Part shown: in pieces, positions 1-8,259 of the stretch
Numbering within the stretch: position 1 is the first letter of the stretch
How the letters are laid out: each line of letters starts with the position of its first letter
Assembly: GCF_913777995.1 (NCBI RefSeq)
Contig: NZ_CAJYVE010000025.1
Location: 62,001 to 126,000, forward strand
Reading direction: 5' to 3'
DNA length: 64,000 bases
Origin: an uncultured Pseudomonas sp.
GTDB taxonomy: Bacteria > Pseudomonadota > Gammaproteobacteria > Pseudomonadales > Pseudomonadaceae
Notes under the pieces: generated by a model
Seen by the model: only the letters and a program-made list of their open reading frames with translations
Database searches by the model: none
Told to the model about the DNA's origin: nothing
Position numbers and translations under genes: made by a program

Positions 1-1377
1 ACCGGCTGGGTGCGCCGCGCGCTGATCGCCGCCGGTTTCGGCATGCGCCGCATACCGGGCATCGGCAAAAAGTGGGAAGTGATGCGCGGCGTATTCAACG
101 GCCTGCCTGCCGAGGCCCCCCAGGCCCCGCCTGCCAAGCCCTGGTTCGCCCGCCCGGCTGTGCTGTCCGCCGAGCGTCGGGCCCTGGTGATCGGCGCTGG
201 CCTGGCCGGTAGCTGCACGGCGCGCAGCCTGGCCCAGCGCGGCTGGCAGGTCAGCTTGCTGGAACGCCACGAGGCGCTGGCCAGCGAGGCCTCCGGCAAT
301 CCCCAGGGCGTGCTGTACCTCAAGCTCTCGGCGCACGGTACGGCGCTGTCGCAAATGATCCTCAGCGGCTTCGGGCATACCCGGCGCCTGCTGGAAAACC
401 TGCAACGCGGCAGCGCCTGGAGCGACTGTGGTGTGCTGCAACTGGCCTTCGACGCCAAGGAGCAACAGCGTCAGGCACAGCTGGCCACGGCCTTTTCCGC
501 CGAGCTGCTGCACCCGGTGACGCGTGACGCCGCCGAGCACCTGGCCGGGGTCGGCCTGCCCTGCGGCGGGCTCTACTACCCCGAGGGCGGCTGGGTGCAT
601 CCACCGGCGCTGTGCCAGCAACAAGCCGAACACCCGAACATTCAGGTGCTTACGCACCATGAAGTGCTCGAACTGCGCCGCCACGACGACCAGTGGCAAG
701 CCTGGGCCGGCGAGCGCCTGCTGGCCAGCGCGCCGGTGGTGGTGCTGGCCAACGCCGCCGACGTGCAGCGTTTCGCACAGAGCGCCGATTTGCCGCTCAA
801 GCGGATTCGCGGGCAGATTACCCGCCTGCCCGCCAGCACCAGCAGCCAGGCGCTGGCCACCGTGGTCTGCGCCGAAGGCTACATGGCACCGGCGCGCGAC
901 GGCGAACATACCCTGGGGGCCAGCTTCGATTTCCATAACCTGGACATGACCCCCACCGCCGCCGAGCACCGTGGCAACCTGGACCTGCTGCAGGAAATCT
1001 CCCCGGACCTGGCCGAGCGCCTCGGCGCCGCCAAGCTCGACCCGCAACGTCTGCAGGGCCGCGCGGCGCTACGCTGTACCAGCCCGGACTACCTGCCCAT
1101 CGTCGGGCCACTGGCCGACCGTGCCGCGTTCACGCAAGCGTATGCCGCGCTGGCCCGGGATGCCCGCCAGGTTCCTCAGGTGCCCTGCCCTTGGCTGGAT
1201 GGCCTGTACGTCAACAGCGGGCATGGCTCGCGGGGGCTGATCACCACGCCCCTGGCCGCCGAACTGCTGGCTGCCTGGCTGGACGACGAACCCTTGCCGT
1301 TGCCACGCAGCGTCGCCGAAGCCTGCCACCCCAACCGCTTTGTGCTGCGCAGCCTGATTCGCGGGCCCAAGGGCTGA
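1..1377 (+). CDS. mnmC: MnmC, tRNA 5-methylaminomethyl-2-thiouridine synthesis enzyme (5'-truncated)
   Basis: The frame is open from base 1, so the gene begins before the window; 458 codons plus stop are present of a protein usually near 650 residues. The first 30 or so residues (GFGMRRIPGIGKKWE) resemble the end of the MnmC2 methyltransferase domain. The FAD-binding motif GAGLAGS then opens the MnmC1 oxidoreductase domain. In this family MnmC1 removes the carboxymethyl group from cmnm5s2U34 of tRNA, and MnmC2 remethylates it to mnm5s2U34. A HGSRGL motif near the C-terminus is typical of the DAO-type fold. It is a cytoplasmic tRNA-modification enzyme. No sign of damage is seen apart from the window edge. 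Confidence 0.93.
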   Translation, partial: TGWVRRALIAAGFGMRRIPGIGKKWEVMRGVFNGLPAEAPQAPPAKPWFARPAVLSAERRALVIGAGLAGSCTARSLAQRGWQVSLLERHEALASEASGNPQGVLYLKLSAHGTALSQMILSGFGHTRRLLENLQRGSAWSDCGVLQLAFDAKEQQRQAQLATAFSAELLHPVTRDAAEHLAGVGLPCGGLYYPEGGWVHPPALCQQQAEHPNIQVLTHHEVLELRRHDDQWQAWAGERLLASAPVVVLANAADVQRFAQSADLPLKRIRGQITRLPASTSSQALATVVCAEGYMAPARDGEHTLGASFDFHNLDMTPTAAEHRGNLDLLQEISPDLAERLGAAKLDPQRLQGRAALRCTSPDYLPIVGPLADRAAFTQAYAALARDARQVPQVPCPWLDGLYVNSGHGSRGLITTPLAAELLAAWLDDEPLPLPRSVAEACHPNRFVLRSLIRGPKG

Positions 1378-1480
1378 TTGATGGTGATTCGGTAAAGGCG
1401 CTTTGCGGCCTGCGGCTTTGACCTCAAGCGCAATAGTCCCTAGGGTGGTGTCTGTATGTGCTGAAAAACCGGAGGTTCGC

Positions 1481-2173
1481 ATGCTGTTTCGTCAACTGTT
1501 CGACAGCCAGACGTCCACCTACAGCTACCTGCTGGCCGACCGCGGCCAGGCGGTGCTGATCGACCCGGTGAAGGAGCACCTGGACACCTACCTGCAGCTG
1601 TTGTCGGATCTCGACCTGCAACTGGTCATGGCCCTCGACACGCACACCCACGCCGACCACATCACCGCCCTGGGCGACCTGCGCGAGGCCACCGGCTGCA
1701 ACACCGGCCTGGGCCAGGAAAGCCAGACCCGCTGCGTGAGTTTCAATTTCCATGATGGGCAGAGCCTGGCCTTCGGCGGTCGGGAACTGAGAGTGCTGCA
1801 CACCCCAGGCCACACCCACGACTCCTACTGCTTCCTGCTTGCCGCCCGGGGCCGCCAGCCGGCGTGGCTGTTCAGCGGCGACACGCTGCTGATTCGTGGC
1901 AGCGGGCGCACCGACTTCCAGAACGGCAGTGCCCGCCAACAGTGGAGCAGCCTGCAGCGCCTGCTCGACCTGGGCGACGACACCCTGGTGTTCCCGGCCC
2001 ACGACTACAAAGGCTGGACCTGTTCGAGCATCGGTGAAGAACGTCGGCACAACCCACGCCTGCAAGTGGCCAACGCCGAGGAATACGCGGCACTGATGGA
2101 CGGCCAGCACCTGCCGCCGCCACGCCTGCTGAACGTAGCCCTGGCCGCCAACCGTGCCTGCGGGCGCCTCTGA
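1481..2173 (+). CDS. ETHE1-like MBL-fold hydrolase, probable persulfide dioxygenase
   Basis: This 230-residue protein carries the metallo-beta-lactamase metal motif THTHADH, then HTPGHTHDS, SGDTLLI and PAHDY. The RGSGRTDFQ and PAHDYKGW segments are typical of the ETHE1/persulfide dioxygenase branch rather than of glyoxalase II. The expected reaction is oxidation of glutathione persulfide to sulfite and glutathione using one mononuclear iron. The ATG at 1481 is chosen because GGAGG lies about 6 nt upstream; the frame is open further 5' but without a ribosome site. It follows mnmC on the same strand after about 100 nt. A generic MBL hydrolase cannot be excluded. Confidence 0.82.
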   Translation: MLFRQLFDSQTSTYSYLLADRGQAVLIDPVKEHLDTYLQLLSDLDLQLVMALDTHTHADHITALGDLREATGCNTGLGQESQTRCVSFNFHDGQSLAFGGRELRVLHTPGHTHDSYCFLLAARGRQPAWLFSGDTLLIRGSGRTDFQNGSARQQWSSLQRLLDLGDDTLVFPAHDYKGWTCSSIGEERRHNPRLQVANAEEYAALMDGQHLPPPRLLNVALAANRACGRL

Positions 2174-2197
2174 CACCGCCCACCGCGAGACACGCCC

Positions 2198-2866
2198 ATG
2201 CTGCAGGTCAGCGCACTGCGCAAACGCTACCCCACCGCCCAAGGCCCCTTGCAGGTGCTCGACGGCGTGGACCTGCACCTGCAAGCCGGGCAGAGCCTGG
2301 CACTCATGGGCGAATCCGGCAGCGGCAAGAGCACCCTGCTGCACCTGATCGCCGGCCTCGACCGCCCGGACAGCGGGCGCATCGAGGTGCAGGGCCGCCT
2401 GCTGCACACCCTCGACGAAGCAGCTCTGGCCGCCTGGCGCAGGACTGGAATCGGCCTGGTGTTCCAGCAGTTCAACCTGATCGGCAGCCTGTCGGTGGCC
2501 GACAACCTGGCGTTCCAGGCACGCCTGGCCGGGCGTCATGACCCGACCTGGCAAGCGCACCTGATACAGCGCCTGGGTCTGGGCGAGCTGTTGCAGCGCT
2601 ACCCGGAGCAACTGTCAGGCGGTCAGCAACAACGCGTCGCCATCGGCCGCGCCCTGGCCTCGCGACCGGGCCTGCTGTTGGCCGACGAACCCACCGGCAA
2701 CCTCGACGAAACCACCAGCGACGAGGTGCTGCAACTGCTCCTCGACCTGCTGGCCGACACCCAGACCAGCCTGCTGATGGTCACCCACAGTCCGCGCGTC
2801 GCCGCACGTCTGGACAATAGGGTGGTATTACACAAAGGACGCATTCGCAGCGCCGAGGCCGGCTGA
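2198..2866 (+). CDS. ABC transporter ATP-binding protein, LolD/YbbA/MacB type
   Basis: This 222-residue ABC ATPase has Walker A GESGSGKST near residue 40, the signature LSGGQQQR, Walker B LLLADEPT and the H-loop VTHS. The size and the NLIGSLSVADNL Q-loop region fit the FtsE/LolD/MacB class, which energises FtsX-type permeases that move lipids, peptides or lipoproteins rather than import solutes. The next gene, a large FtsX permease, starts 1 nt after its stop, so the two are certainly partners. Together with the lipoprotein at 5326 they match the AttE-AttF/G-AttH arrangement. Confidence 0.9.
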   Translation: MLQVSALRKRYPTAQGPLQVLDGVDLHLQAGQSLALMGESGSGKSTLLHLIAGLDRPDSGRIEVQGRLLHTLDEAALAAWRRTGIGLVFQQFNLIGSLSVADNLAFQARLAGRHDPTWQAHLIQRLGLGELLQRYPEQLSGGQQQRVAIGRALASRPGLLLADEPTGNLDETTSDEVLQLLLDLLADTQTSLLMVTHSPRVAARLDNRVVLHKGRIRSAEAG

Positions 2867-2867
2867 C

Positions 2868-5336
2868 ATGGCCGTGCTGCGCTGGACCCTGTACGCCCTG
2901 CTCAGCCATTGGCGCCGCCACCCCGTGCAACTGGCCAGCGTGCTGGTCGGGCTGTGGCTGGCCACCAGTCTGCTCACCGGCGTGCAGGCCCTCAACGGCC
3001 AGGCCCGCGACAGCTACCAACGCGCCAGCCAGTGGCTGGGGGGCAGCCCGCAATACTGGCTGAGCAGCCCCTCAGGCGCGGTTCTGCCCGAGACCCTGTT
3101 CGTGCAATTGCGCCGCGCTGGCTGGCCGGTCTCGCCGCAACTGCAAGGGCGTATCAGCCTGAACGGTGAGCGCCTGCAACTGTTGGGCATCGAGCCGCTG
3201 AGCCTGCCCCGTGACCAGGCGGTGGCCGGGCAACGGCTGGACAACGCAGCGCTGCTGGATTTTCTGCGCCCGCCCTGGGTCACCTGGGTGGCGCCGGACA
3301 CCCTGAGCAGCCTGGGGCTTCGCGAAGGCCAACAACCGCTCAGCGACACTGGCCAGGCGCTGCCGCCCCTGCGCGTCGTACCCAACATGCCGCCCGGCAC
3401 CCTGCTCACCGACATCGGCCAGGCCCAGCGCCTGCTGGGCATGCCCGGCCAGCTCAGCCGCCTGTGGCTGGACACGGCCTTCGCCGCCCGCGCGCCGACC
3501 CTGCCCGCCGGGCTGGATGAACAACTGCGCCTGCAACACGGCGAGGCTGCCGACGATCTGGGGCGGCTCACCGAGAGCTTTCACCTCAACCTCAACGCCT
3601 TGGGCATTCTGGCCTTCGTGGTCGGCCTGTTCATCGTGCATGCCGCCATCGGCCTGGCCTTGGAGCAGCGTCGTGGCCTGTTGCGTAACCTGCGCGCCAG
3701 CGGCGTCAGCGCCCGCTCGCTGATCGTTGCCTTGGTGCTGGAGTTGCTGGGCATGGCGCTGCTGGCCGGTGGTGCCGGGGTGCTGAGCGGCTACATGCTC
3801 GCCGCACTGCTATTGCCAGACCTGACCGCCAGCCTGCGCGGCCTGTATGGCGCACAGGTGGCCAACCAGCTGCATCCGGGCGTGCTGTGGTGGCTGGGCA
3901 GCCTCGGCATGGCGTTGCTCGGCGCCCTGCTGGCCGGCGCCAGCAGCCTGCTGCGCGCCGCGCGCCTGCCGCTGTTGGCCTTGGCCCGCGCCCAGGCCTG
4001 GCGCGAGGCGCATGCCCGCTGGCTACGGCGCCAGGGGCAGGTGGCCGTGTTCGGCCTGGGGGTGGCCTTGCTGGCCAGCTGCGGTAGCGGCCTGGCCAGT
4101 GGCTTTCTAATGGTGACCGCCTTGCTGCTCGGTACTGCCCTGGGGCTGCCGGTGTTGCTCGACCGGGTGCTGAACATACTGCTGGCAGGCCGGCGCTCGG
4201 TGCTCGCGCAGTGGTTCCTGGCCGACTGTCGGCAACAGTTGCCGGCCTTGAGCCTGGCGCTGATGGCACTGCTCTTGGCCATGGCGGCAAGCGTCGGCAC
4301 CGGCGGCATGACCGCCGGTTTCCGCCAGACCTTCGATGGCTGGCTGGAGCAACGCCTGAGCGCCGAGCTGTACGTCACCCCCGCCGACCCGGCCCAGGCC
4401 CGCGAGCTGCAAACCTGGCTGCAGCAGCAACCGACCGTCAGCGCAGTGCTGCCCGACTGGCAGGTCAGCCTGCGTCTGCAGGGTTGGCCTGCCGAACTGC
4501 ACGGCATTCTCGACCACCCGTACTACCGCCAGCACTGGCAACTGCTGGCGGCCATGGACGGCGATCCTTGGCAGCGCCTGGCCGAGCAGCAGGGCATCAT
4601 GCTCAGCGAACAACTGGCTCGTCGCCTGGGTGTGGGCCTGGGCGACCGCGTGGAGATTCCGCTGCCTGCCGGACACTGGTCGCCCCAGGTGGTGGGACTG
4701 TATGCCGACTACGGCAACGCGCGCGGCCACCTGCTCGCCAGCGCGATACAACTGGCGCGCCATTGGCCCGACCTGGCCCCGATGCGCTTCAACCTGCGCA
4801 TGGCGCCCGAGGACATCCCAGCCTTGAGCCAGGCCCTGCAGCAGCGCTTCGGCCTCGACGCCAGCCGCATCATCGACCAGCACCAGCTCAAGCAATGGTC
4901 GACCCAGGTGTTCGAACGCACCTTCGCGGCCACCGCCGCCCTCAATGCCCTGACCCTTGGCGTGGCCGCCATCGCGCTGTTCATCAGCCTGCTCACCCAG
5001 AGCCAGGAACGCATCGGGCAATTGGCGCCGCTCTGGGCGCTGGGTGTCGAACGCCGCCAGCTGATGTGGCTCAACCTCGGCCAGACCTGGCTGCTGGCCG
5101 GGCTGACCTTGCTGGTCGCACTGCCACTGGGCGTGTTGCTGACCTGGTGCCTGAACGCCGTGATCCAGGTGCAGGCTTTTGGCTGGCGCCTGCCGACCCG
5201 GTTGTTTCCCTTGCAGTGGCTGAGCCTGGGTGCCCTGGCCCTCGGCGCCACGCTGCTGGCCTCGGCCTGGCCGCTGTGGCGCTTGCGGCGCAGCCAGCCG
5301 GCAGACCTGTTGAGGACCTTCGACCGTGAGCAATAG
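2868..5336 (+). CDS. FtsX-like ABC transporter permease, double-domain
   Basis: This is an 822-residue inner-membrane protein. An N-terminal membrane helix is followed by a periplasmic region, then three to four helices at about residues 240-365. Further helices lie near 400-480, a second periplasmic domain spans about 480-680, and a C-terminal FtsX bundle spans about 690-815. This duplicated FtsX layout is known for lipoprotein and hydrophobic-compound exporters. It starts 1 nt after the ATPase gene and its end overlaps the GTG-started lipoprotein gene by 11 nt, so the three genes are translationally coupled. The substrate is not known from sequence. Confidence 0.9.
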   Translation: MAVLRWTLYALLSHWRRHPVQLASVLVGLWLATSLLTGVQALNGQARDSYQRASQWLGGSPQYWLSSPSGAVLPETLFVQLRRAGWPVSPQLQGRISLNGERLQLLGIEPLSLPRDQAVAGQRLDNAALLDFLRPPWVTWVAPDTLSSLGLREGQQPLSDTGQALPPLRVVPNMPPGTLLTDIGQAQRLLGMPGQLSRLWLDTAFAARAPTLPAGLDEQLRLQHGEAADDLGRLTESFHLNLNALGILAFVVGLFIVHAAIGLALEQRRGLLRNLRASGVSARSLIVALVLELLGMALLAGGAGVLSGYMLAALLLPDLTASLRGLYGAQVANQLHPGVLWWLGSLGMALLGALLAGASSLLRAARLPLLALARAQAWREAHARWLRRQGQVAVFGLGVALLASCGSGLASGFLMVTALLLGTALGLPVLLDRVLNILLAGRRSVLAQWFLADCRQQLPALSLALMALLLAMAASVGTGGMTAGFRQTFDGWLEQRLSAELYVTPADPAQARELQTWLQQQPTVSAVLPDWQVSLRLQGWPAELHGILDHPYYRQHWQLLAAMDGDPWQRLAEQQGIMLSEQLARRLGVGLGDRVEIPLPAGHWSPQVVGLYADYGNARGHLLASAIQLARHWPDLAPMRFNLRMAPEDIPALSQALQQRFGLDASRIIDQHQLKQWSTQVFERTFAATAALNALTLGVAAIALFISLLTQSQERIGQLAPLWALGVERRQLMWLNLGQTWLLAGLTLLVALPLGVLLTWCLNAVIQVQAFGWRLPTRLFPLQWLSLGALALGATLLASAWPLWRLRRSQPADLLRTFDREQ

Positions 5337-6393
5337 ATGGCTGATGATCTGCCTGGCCCTGCTGCTCGGCGCCTGCGACGACAGTCAAACGCCCCCCGAG
5401 GGCTTCGCCGGCATGGGCAGCCGGGTCGAAGGCTATACCCCGGTCACGCCGGGGCGCCACTTCGCCTTCCCCGCCGACCACGCGCCACACCCTGGCTTTC
5501 GAATCGAGTGGTGGTACATCACCGCCAACCTGCAGGACGCCCAGAGCCAGCGCTTCGGCGTGCAGTGGACGCTGTTTCGCAACGCCCTGCAGCCCGGCGC
5601 CGAGGCCAGTGGCTGGCAGAGCAGCACCTTGTGGATGGGCCATGCGGCCGTGACCTCGGCCAACGTCCATCATGCCGCCCAGCGCCTGGCCCGCGGCGGC
5701 GTCGGCCAGGCCGGGGTGCAGCTGGCGCCCTTCGAAGCCTGGATCGACGACTGGTCGATGACCAGCCGGGCCAGCGAGCCGATGCGCGACCTGCACCTGC
5801 AAGCCAAAGACCAAGCCTTCGCCTACCAATTGCAACTGCGCAGCGAACGGCCCATGGTGCTGCAGGGCGACCAGGGCTACAGCCGCAAGTCCGAAGCCGG
5901 CCAGGCGTCCTACTACTACAGCCAGCCGTTCTTCACCGTCAGCGGTGAACTGCAGATCGACGGCCAGCGCCATACGGTCAACGGCCAGGCCTGGCTGGAC
6001 CGCGAATGGAGCAGCCAGCCCCTGACCGCCGACCAGCAGGGCTGGGACTGGTTCTCCCTGCACCTGCAGGACGGCACGCGGCTGATGCTCTACCGCATCC
6101 GCCATCGCCAGGGCCCGGCCTACCTCACCGGCACTTGGATCGACCCGGACGGTACGGCGCAGCCGCTGGGTCCGGAAGCACTGCGCCTGCAGCCGCTTGA
6201 ACAAAGCGAAGTCGCCGGCCGTAGCCTGCCGACCCGCTGGGCCATCGAGGTTCCCGGCAAAGGCTTGCGGGTGACAACGACGGCACTCAACGCCCAGGCC
6301 TGGATGGATCTGGACGTGCCGTATTGGGAGGGGCCGGTGCAGGTCAGTGGCAGCCAGAGTGGCGAGGGCTACCTGGAGATGACCGGGTACTGA
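5326..6393 (+). CDS. AttH/carotenoid 1,2-hydratase-like lipoprotein
   Basis: This 355-residue lipoprotein starts at GTG 5326, inside the end of the permease gene. The N-terminus is a short hydrophobic segment ending in the lipobox LLGAC, so the mature protein should be anchored at Cys17. The body has the tandem lipocalin-like fold marked by FRIEWWYITANL near residue 60 and by LDREWSSQPL and QGWDWFSLHL near residues 225-245, typical of AttH/CrtC-related proteins. With the ATPase and FtsX permease it forms an AttEFGH-type export system. The enzymatic hydratase role of CrtC should not be assumed. Confidence 0.87.
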   Translation: MSNRWLMICLALLLGACDDSQTPPEGFAGMGSRVEGYTPVTPGRHFAFPADHAPHPGFRIEWWYITANLQDAQSQRFGVQWTLFRNALQPGAEASGWQSSTLWMGHAAVTSANVHHAAQRLARGGVGQAGVQLAPFEAWIDDWSMTSRASEPMRDLHLQAKDQAFAYQLQLRSERPMVLQGDQGYSRKSEAGQASYYYSQPFFTVSGELQIDGQRHTVNGQAWLDREWSSQPLTADQQGWDWFSLHLQDGTRLMLYRIRHRQGPAYLTGTWIDPDGTAQPLGPEALRLQPLEQSEVAGRSLPTRWAIEVPGKGLRVTTTALNAQAWMDLDVPYWEGPVQVSGSQSGEGYLEMTGY

Positions 6394-6542
6394 GCGCCTG
6401 TCTTAGCATTTCATGCCACGACGCTTGCCGGCGTTGCCCGCAGTCCGGCAGCGGCCACAGCCTGCCGCCGCCCGGCAACGGCCTGCCTTGCCAAACACTC
6501 CTACCACCCGACAAGAGGCCCTGGGCTGTGGTTTGGCGGCAG

Positions 6543-6559
6543 CTGGTGCGTTTCTTGCT
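6543..6559 (+). promoter_or_regulatory. Possible sigma-54 (-24/-12) promoter
   Basis: The sequence CTGGTGCG-TTTC-TTGCT has GG and GC exactly ten bases apart, as RpoN promoters require, and a perfect TTGCT -12 element. The -24 element departs from TTGGCACG at two inner positions. It would start a transcript near 6570, just before the ribosome site of the orphan gene at 6599. No activator site was identified. Confidence 0.4.
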
Positions 6560-6598
6560 CCAGCGTTGCGCATCGACGCTGAACTCAGGAGCAAGAGC

Positions 6599-7069
6599 AT
6601 GACAGGACTCACCTTCTCGCCGCTTTTCGGCGAATCACTGCGCAATGCACTACAGACCGGCACGGCCCAGGCGGCACGTATCAAGATCAACTCCCCCGGC
6701 GACCAGGTACGGGTCGACGGCGCCAGCACGGTCATCGACCCTAACGCCACGACGCCCGAGCTGCAGGCCCGTGAAGAACAGATCTACCAAGGCACCCAAA
6801 GCGCCTTGGCCGAAGCAACCGCTCGCTACCGCAGCAACCCCGACTGGGCGAAGTTCGACGACACCACCAATACCGTAGCGCTACCCGATGTCCAGAGCCT
6901 CAGCAAGAGTGGCGCTGCCCACGTCCAGCAGGGCCTGCAATACCTGCTGGATCTCGGCCGCCTGGACGGCAAGACCCTGATAGCCAGCAACGGCAGCGCG
7001 TCGACCAGTAACCTGGCCACTTACCGCGACTGGCTGATGGCGCATGCTGGCGTGGATGCCTACGCCTGA
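6599..7069 (+). CDS. Hypothetical protein
   Basis: This is a 156-residue soluble, alanine-, threonine- and serine-rich protein that I do not recognise. The start at ATG 6599 is preferred because CAGGAG lies about 8 nt upstream; the frame is open back to 6413, but that extension looks like random high-GC coding. No signal peptide, membrane helix or catalytic motif is visible. The early segment ARIKINSPGDQVRVDG and a Gln/Ala-rich central part could be helical. It is single, lies at the edge of the decayed region, and may have its own sigma-54 promoter. Confidence 0.6.
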   Translation: MTGLTFSPLFGESLRNALQTGTAQAARIKINSPGDQVRVDGASTVIDPNATTPELQAREEQIYQGTQSALAEATARYRSNPDWAKFDDTTNTVALPDVQSLSKSGAAHVQQGLQYLLDLGRLDGKTLIASNGSASTSNLATYRDWLMAHAGVDAYA

Positions 7070-7090
7070 CACCTATATAGCTCAGGTTGT

Positions 7091-7182
7091 GGTGGGAGCG
7101 GCTTTAGCCGCGAAAGCGCCAGGAAAATCACTACATCGGCTGCGAACATGTGGCAGCTTCGCGGCTGAAGCCGCTCCTACCC
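7091..7182. repeat. REP/BIME element, family A (GCGGCTTTAGCCGCGAA)
   Basis: Two inverted REP units, GGAGCGGCTTTAGCCGCGAA and TTCGCGGCTGAAGCCGCTCC, flank a spacer that begins AGCGCCAGGAAAATC. The same pair with nearly the same spacer recurs at 49809 and 49941. This is the standard Pseudomonas putida type of extragenic palindrome. Confidence 0.88.
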
Positions 7183-7201
7183 ATAGCTGCCGCTCAAAAA
7201 T

Positions 7202-7450
7202 GGCAGCAATCGACCAATATCTGCCGTTCACCAAGGCAGGTGGTGCAAGCAAAATCATGTGCACAGCGAACCATTCGCCGCGAGCTACTGGGAGACACCA
7301 AAGGGCAGGTCGTTCTAACTACGCAGCACCGACGCCGGCGAAAAAGTGTCCTCGATCGCCAAGCAGATCGGCGGCGGCCATCGCAATGTGCCAGGTTTCA
7401 ACGTGCCGTATGGGCATGAGCTGACACTGTATGACGCCTCAAGCTACTAA
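7202..7450 (+). pseudogene. DHH/DHHA1-family phosphoesterase remnant
   Basis: Reading the frame of base 7202 gives a DHHA1-like C-terminus: PFAASYWETPKGRSF, an in-frame TAA at 7316-7318, then LRSTDAGEKVSSIAKQIGGG, HRNVPGF and VPYGHEL, ending at TAA 7448-7450. SIAKQ-GGG-H-N--GF is the substrate-binding signature of DHHA1 domains, usually GGGGHRNAAGF; here one Gly is missing and the Ala is lost. No start and no N-terminal DHH domain remain nearby. The copy is therefore dead and 5'-truncated. Confidence 0.62.
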
Positions 7451-7557
7451 AACAACATAACTAATGGGGGCGGCTGGAACACATTATTTCTGTTGATGAC
7501 CCAGCACTAAAAGCGAGCAGTATATAGGCAGCTGACAATCAAGACGCTCAAGCGTAA

Positions 7558-7764
7558 AGGCTGGATGGAAAAATTGACATTCCCGTAGTTCGTCTAGGGG
7601 CGGACAGTCAGAAGGCAGCGTTTGGCATTCACGTTAAAGACCTCGCCGATAACATCGGCCGGCAGCTAGAGAAGACAGAAAAGAAGAAAAATCAATTGAT
7701 GGAAATAGTTGCTTGGCTTCTCAAAAACCGCCCAGCCAGTCGGCGGTTTTTTTATTTCACTTAA
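7558..7764 (+). pseudogene. Orphan open frame without start, possible gene remnant
   Basis: Between TAA at 7555 and TAA at 7762 a frame of 68 codons has no ATG or GTG near its beginning. It encodes a charged, helix-prone segment (VRLGADSQKAAFGIHVKDLA, then a Lys/Glu-rich stretch and MEIVAWLLKNRP). The composition looks protein-like, and the stop lies just past a terminator hairpin. It may be the 3' end of a decayed gene. I do not recognise the family. Confidence 0.3.
7723..7753 (+). terminator. Rho-independent terminator
   Basis: A perfect 10-bp stem, AAAAACCGCC with GGCGGTTTTT around a 9-nt loop, runs into a T tract. It can work in both directions because the left arm begins with five A residues. 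It lies between the decayed frame at 7558 and the convergent gene at 7816. Confidence 0.8.
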
Positions 7765-7815
7765 TTTTTTCTTGGAAATCATACTGTACGAGGCTAACTC
7801 GTCCGGCTAGCAGCA

Positions 7816-8259
7816 TCACACACGGCAGCTCTTTATCGTAGTCGGGTCGAAGTAAACAGAGAAATGGTAAAATGGCGTCTGGGCACTCAGATCCAACACG
7901 GCCCGAAGGCGATCCCTACAAAATACATATCGCGGCCCATGTTCAGTTCTCACGGGGTGCCACCCATGCGACAACAATGCCTGCTCGTAATACGCAGCTA
8001 ATTCGTCATTGGTTAAAACACGTTTATAAGAGCCCGATACGAGACCCGAACTGCCTTTAGTACTTTCGTTCTTAAATTCGGCTCCGACGCTTGCCGGTGG
8101 AGAGATTTCGCTGAAGCTGGAGCGCACTAAGGACATGGGGACATAACTGCCCCGAGGCGGGGGTTCAAGCCCTTTGACCCAGTAGATCAAACCGGTAAAG
8201 AACAACACAATGTACACAATCTTGAGGAACCATAGCGACTTCGACCACGGGTACTTCAT
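7816..8259 (-). CDS. Hypothetical membrane-anchored protein
   Basis: This 147-residue protein has one N-terminal membrane helix (about residues 9-28) and a predicted periplasmic domain of about 115 residues. AAGGATG lies about 8 nt before the ATG, which supports translation. The segment VLTNDELAAYYEQAL and the aromatic C-terminal YHFSVYFDPTT suggest a folded domain, but I do not recognise the family. It is the only apparently intact gene between 7.1 and 9.7 kb, and it has lower GC than its chromosomal neighbours. The terminator at 7723 lies beyond its 3' end. Confidence 0.65.
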   Translation of the reverse strand: MKYPWSKSLWFLKIVYIVLFFTGLIYWVKGLEPPPRGSYVPMSLVRSSFSEISPPASVGAEFKNESTKGSSGLVSGSYKRVLTNDELAAYYEQALLSHGWHPVRTEHGPRYVFCRDRLRAVLDLSAQTPFYHFSVYFDPTTIKSCRV

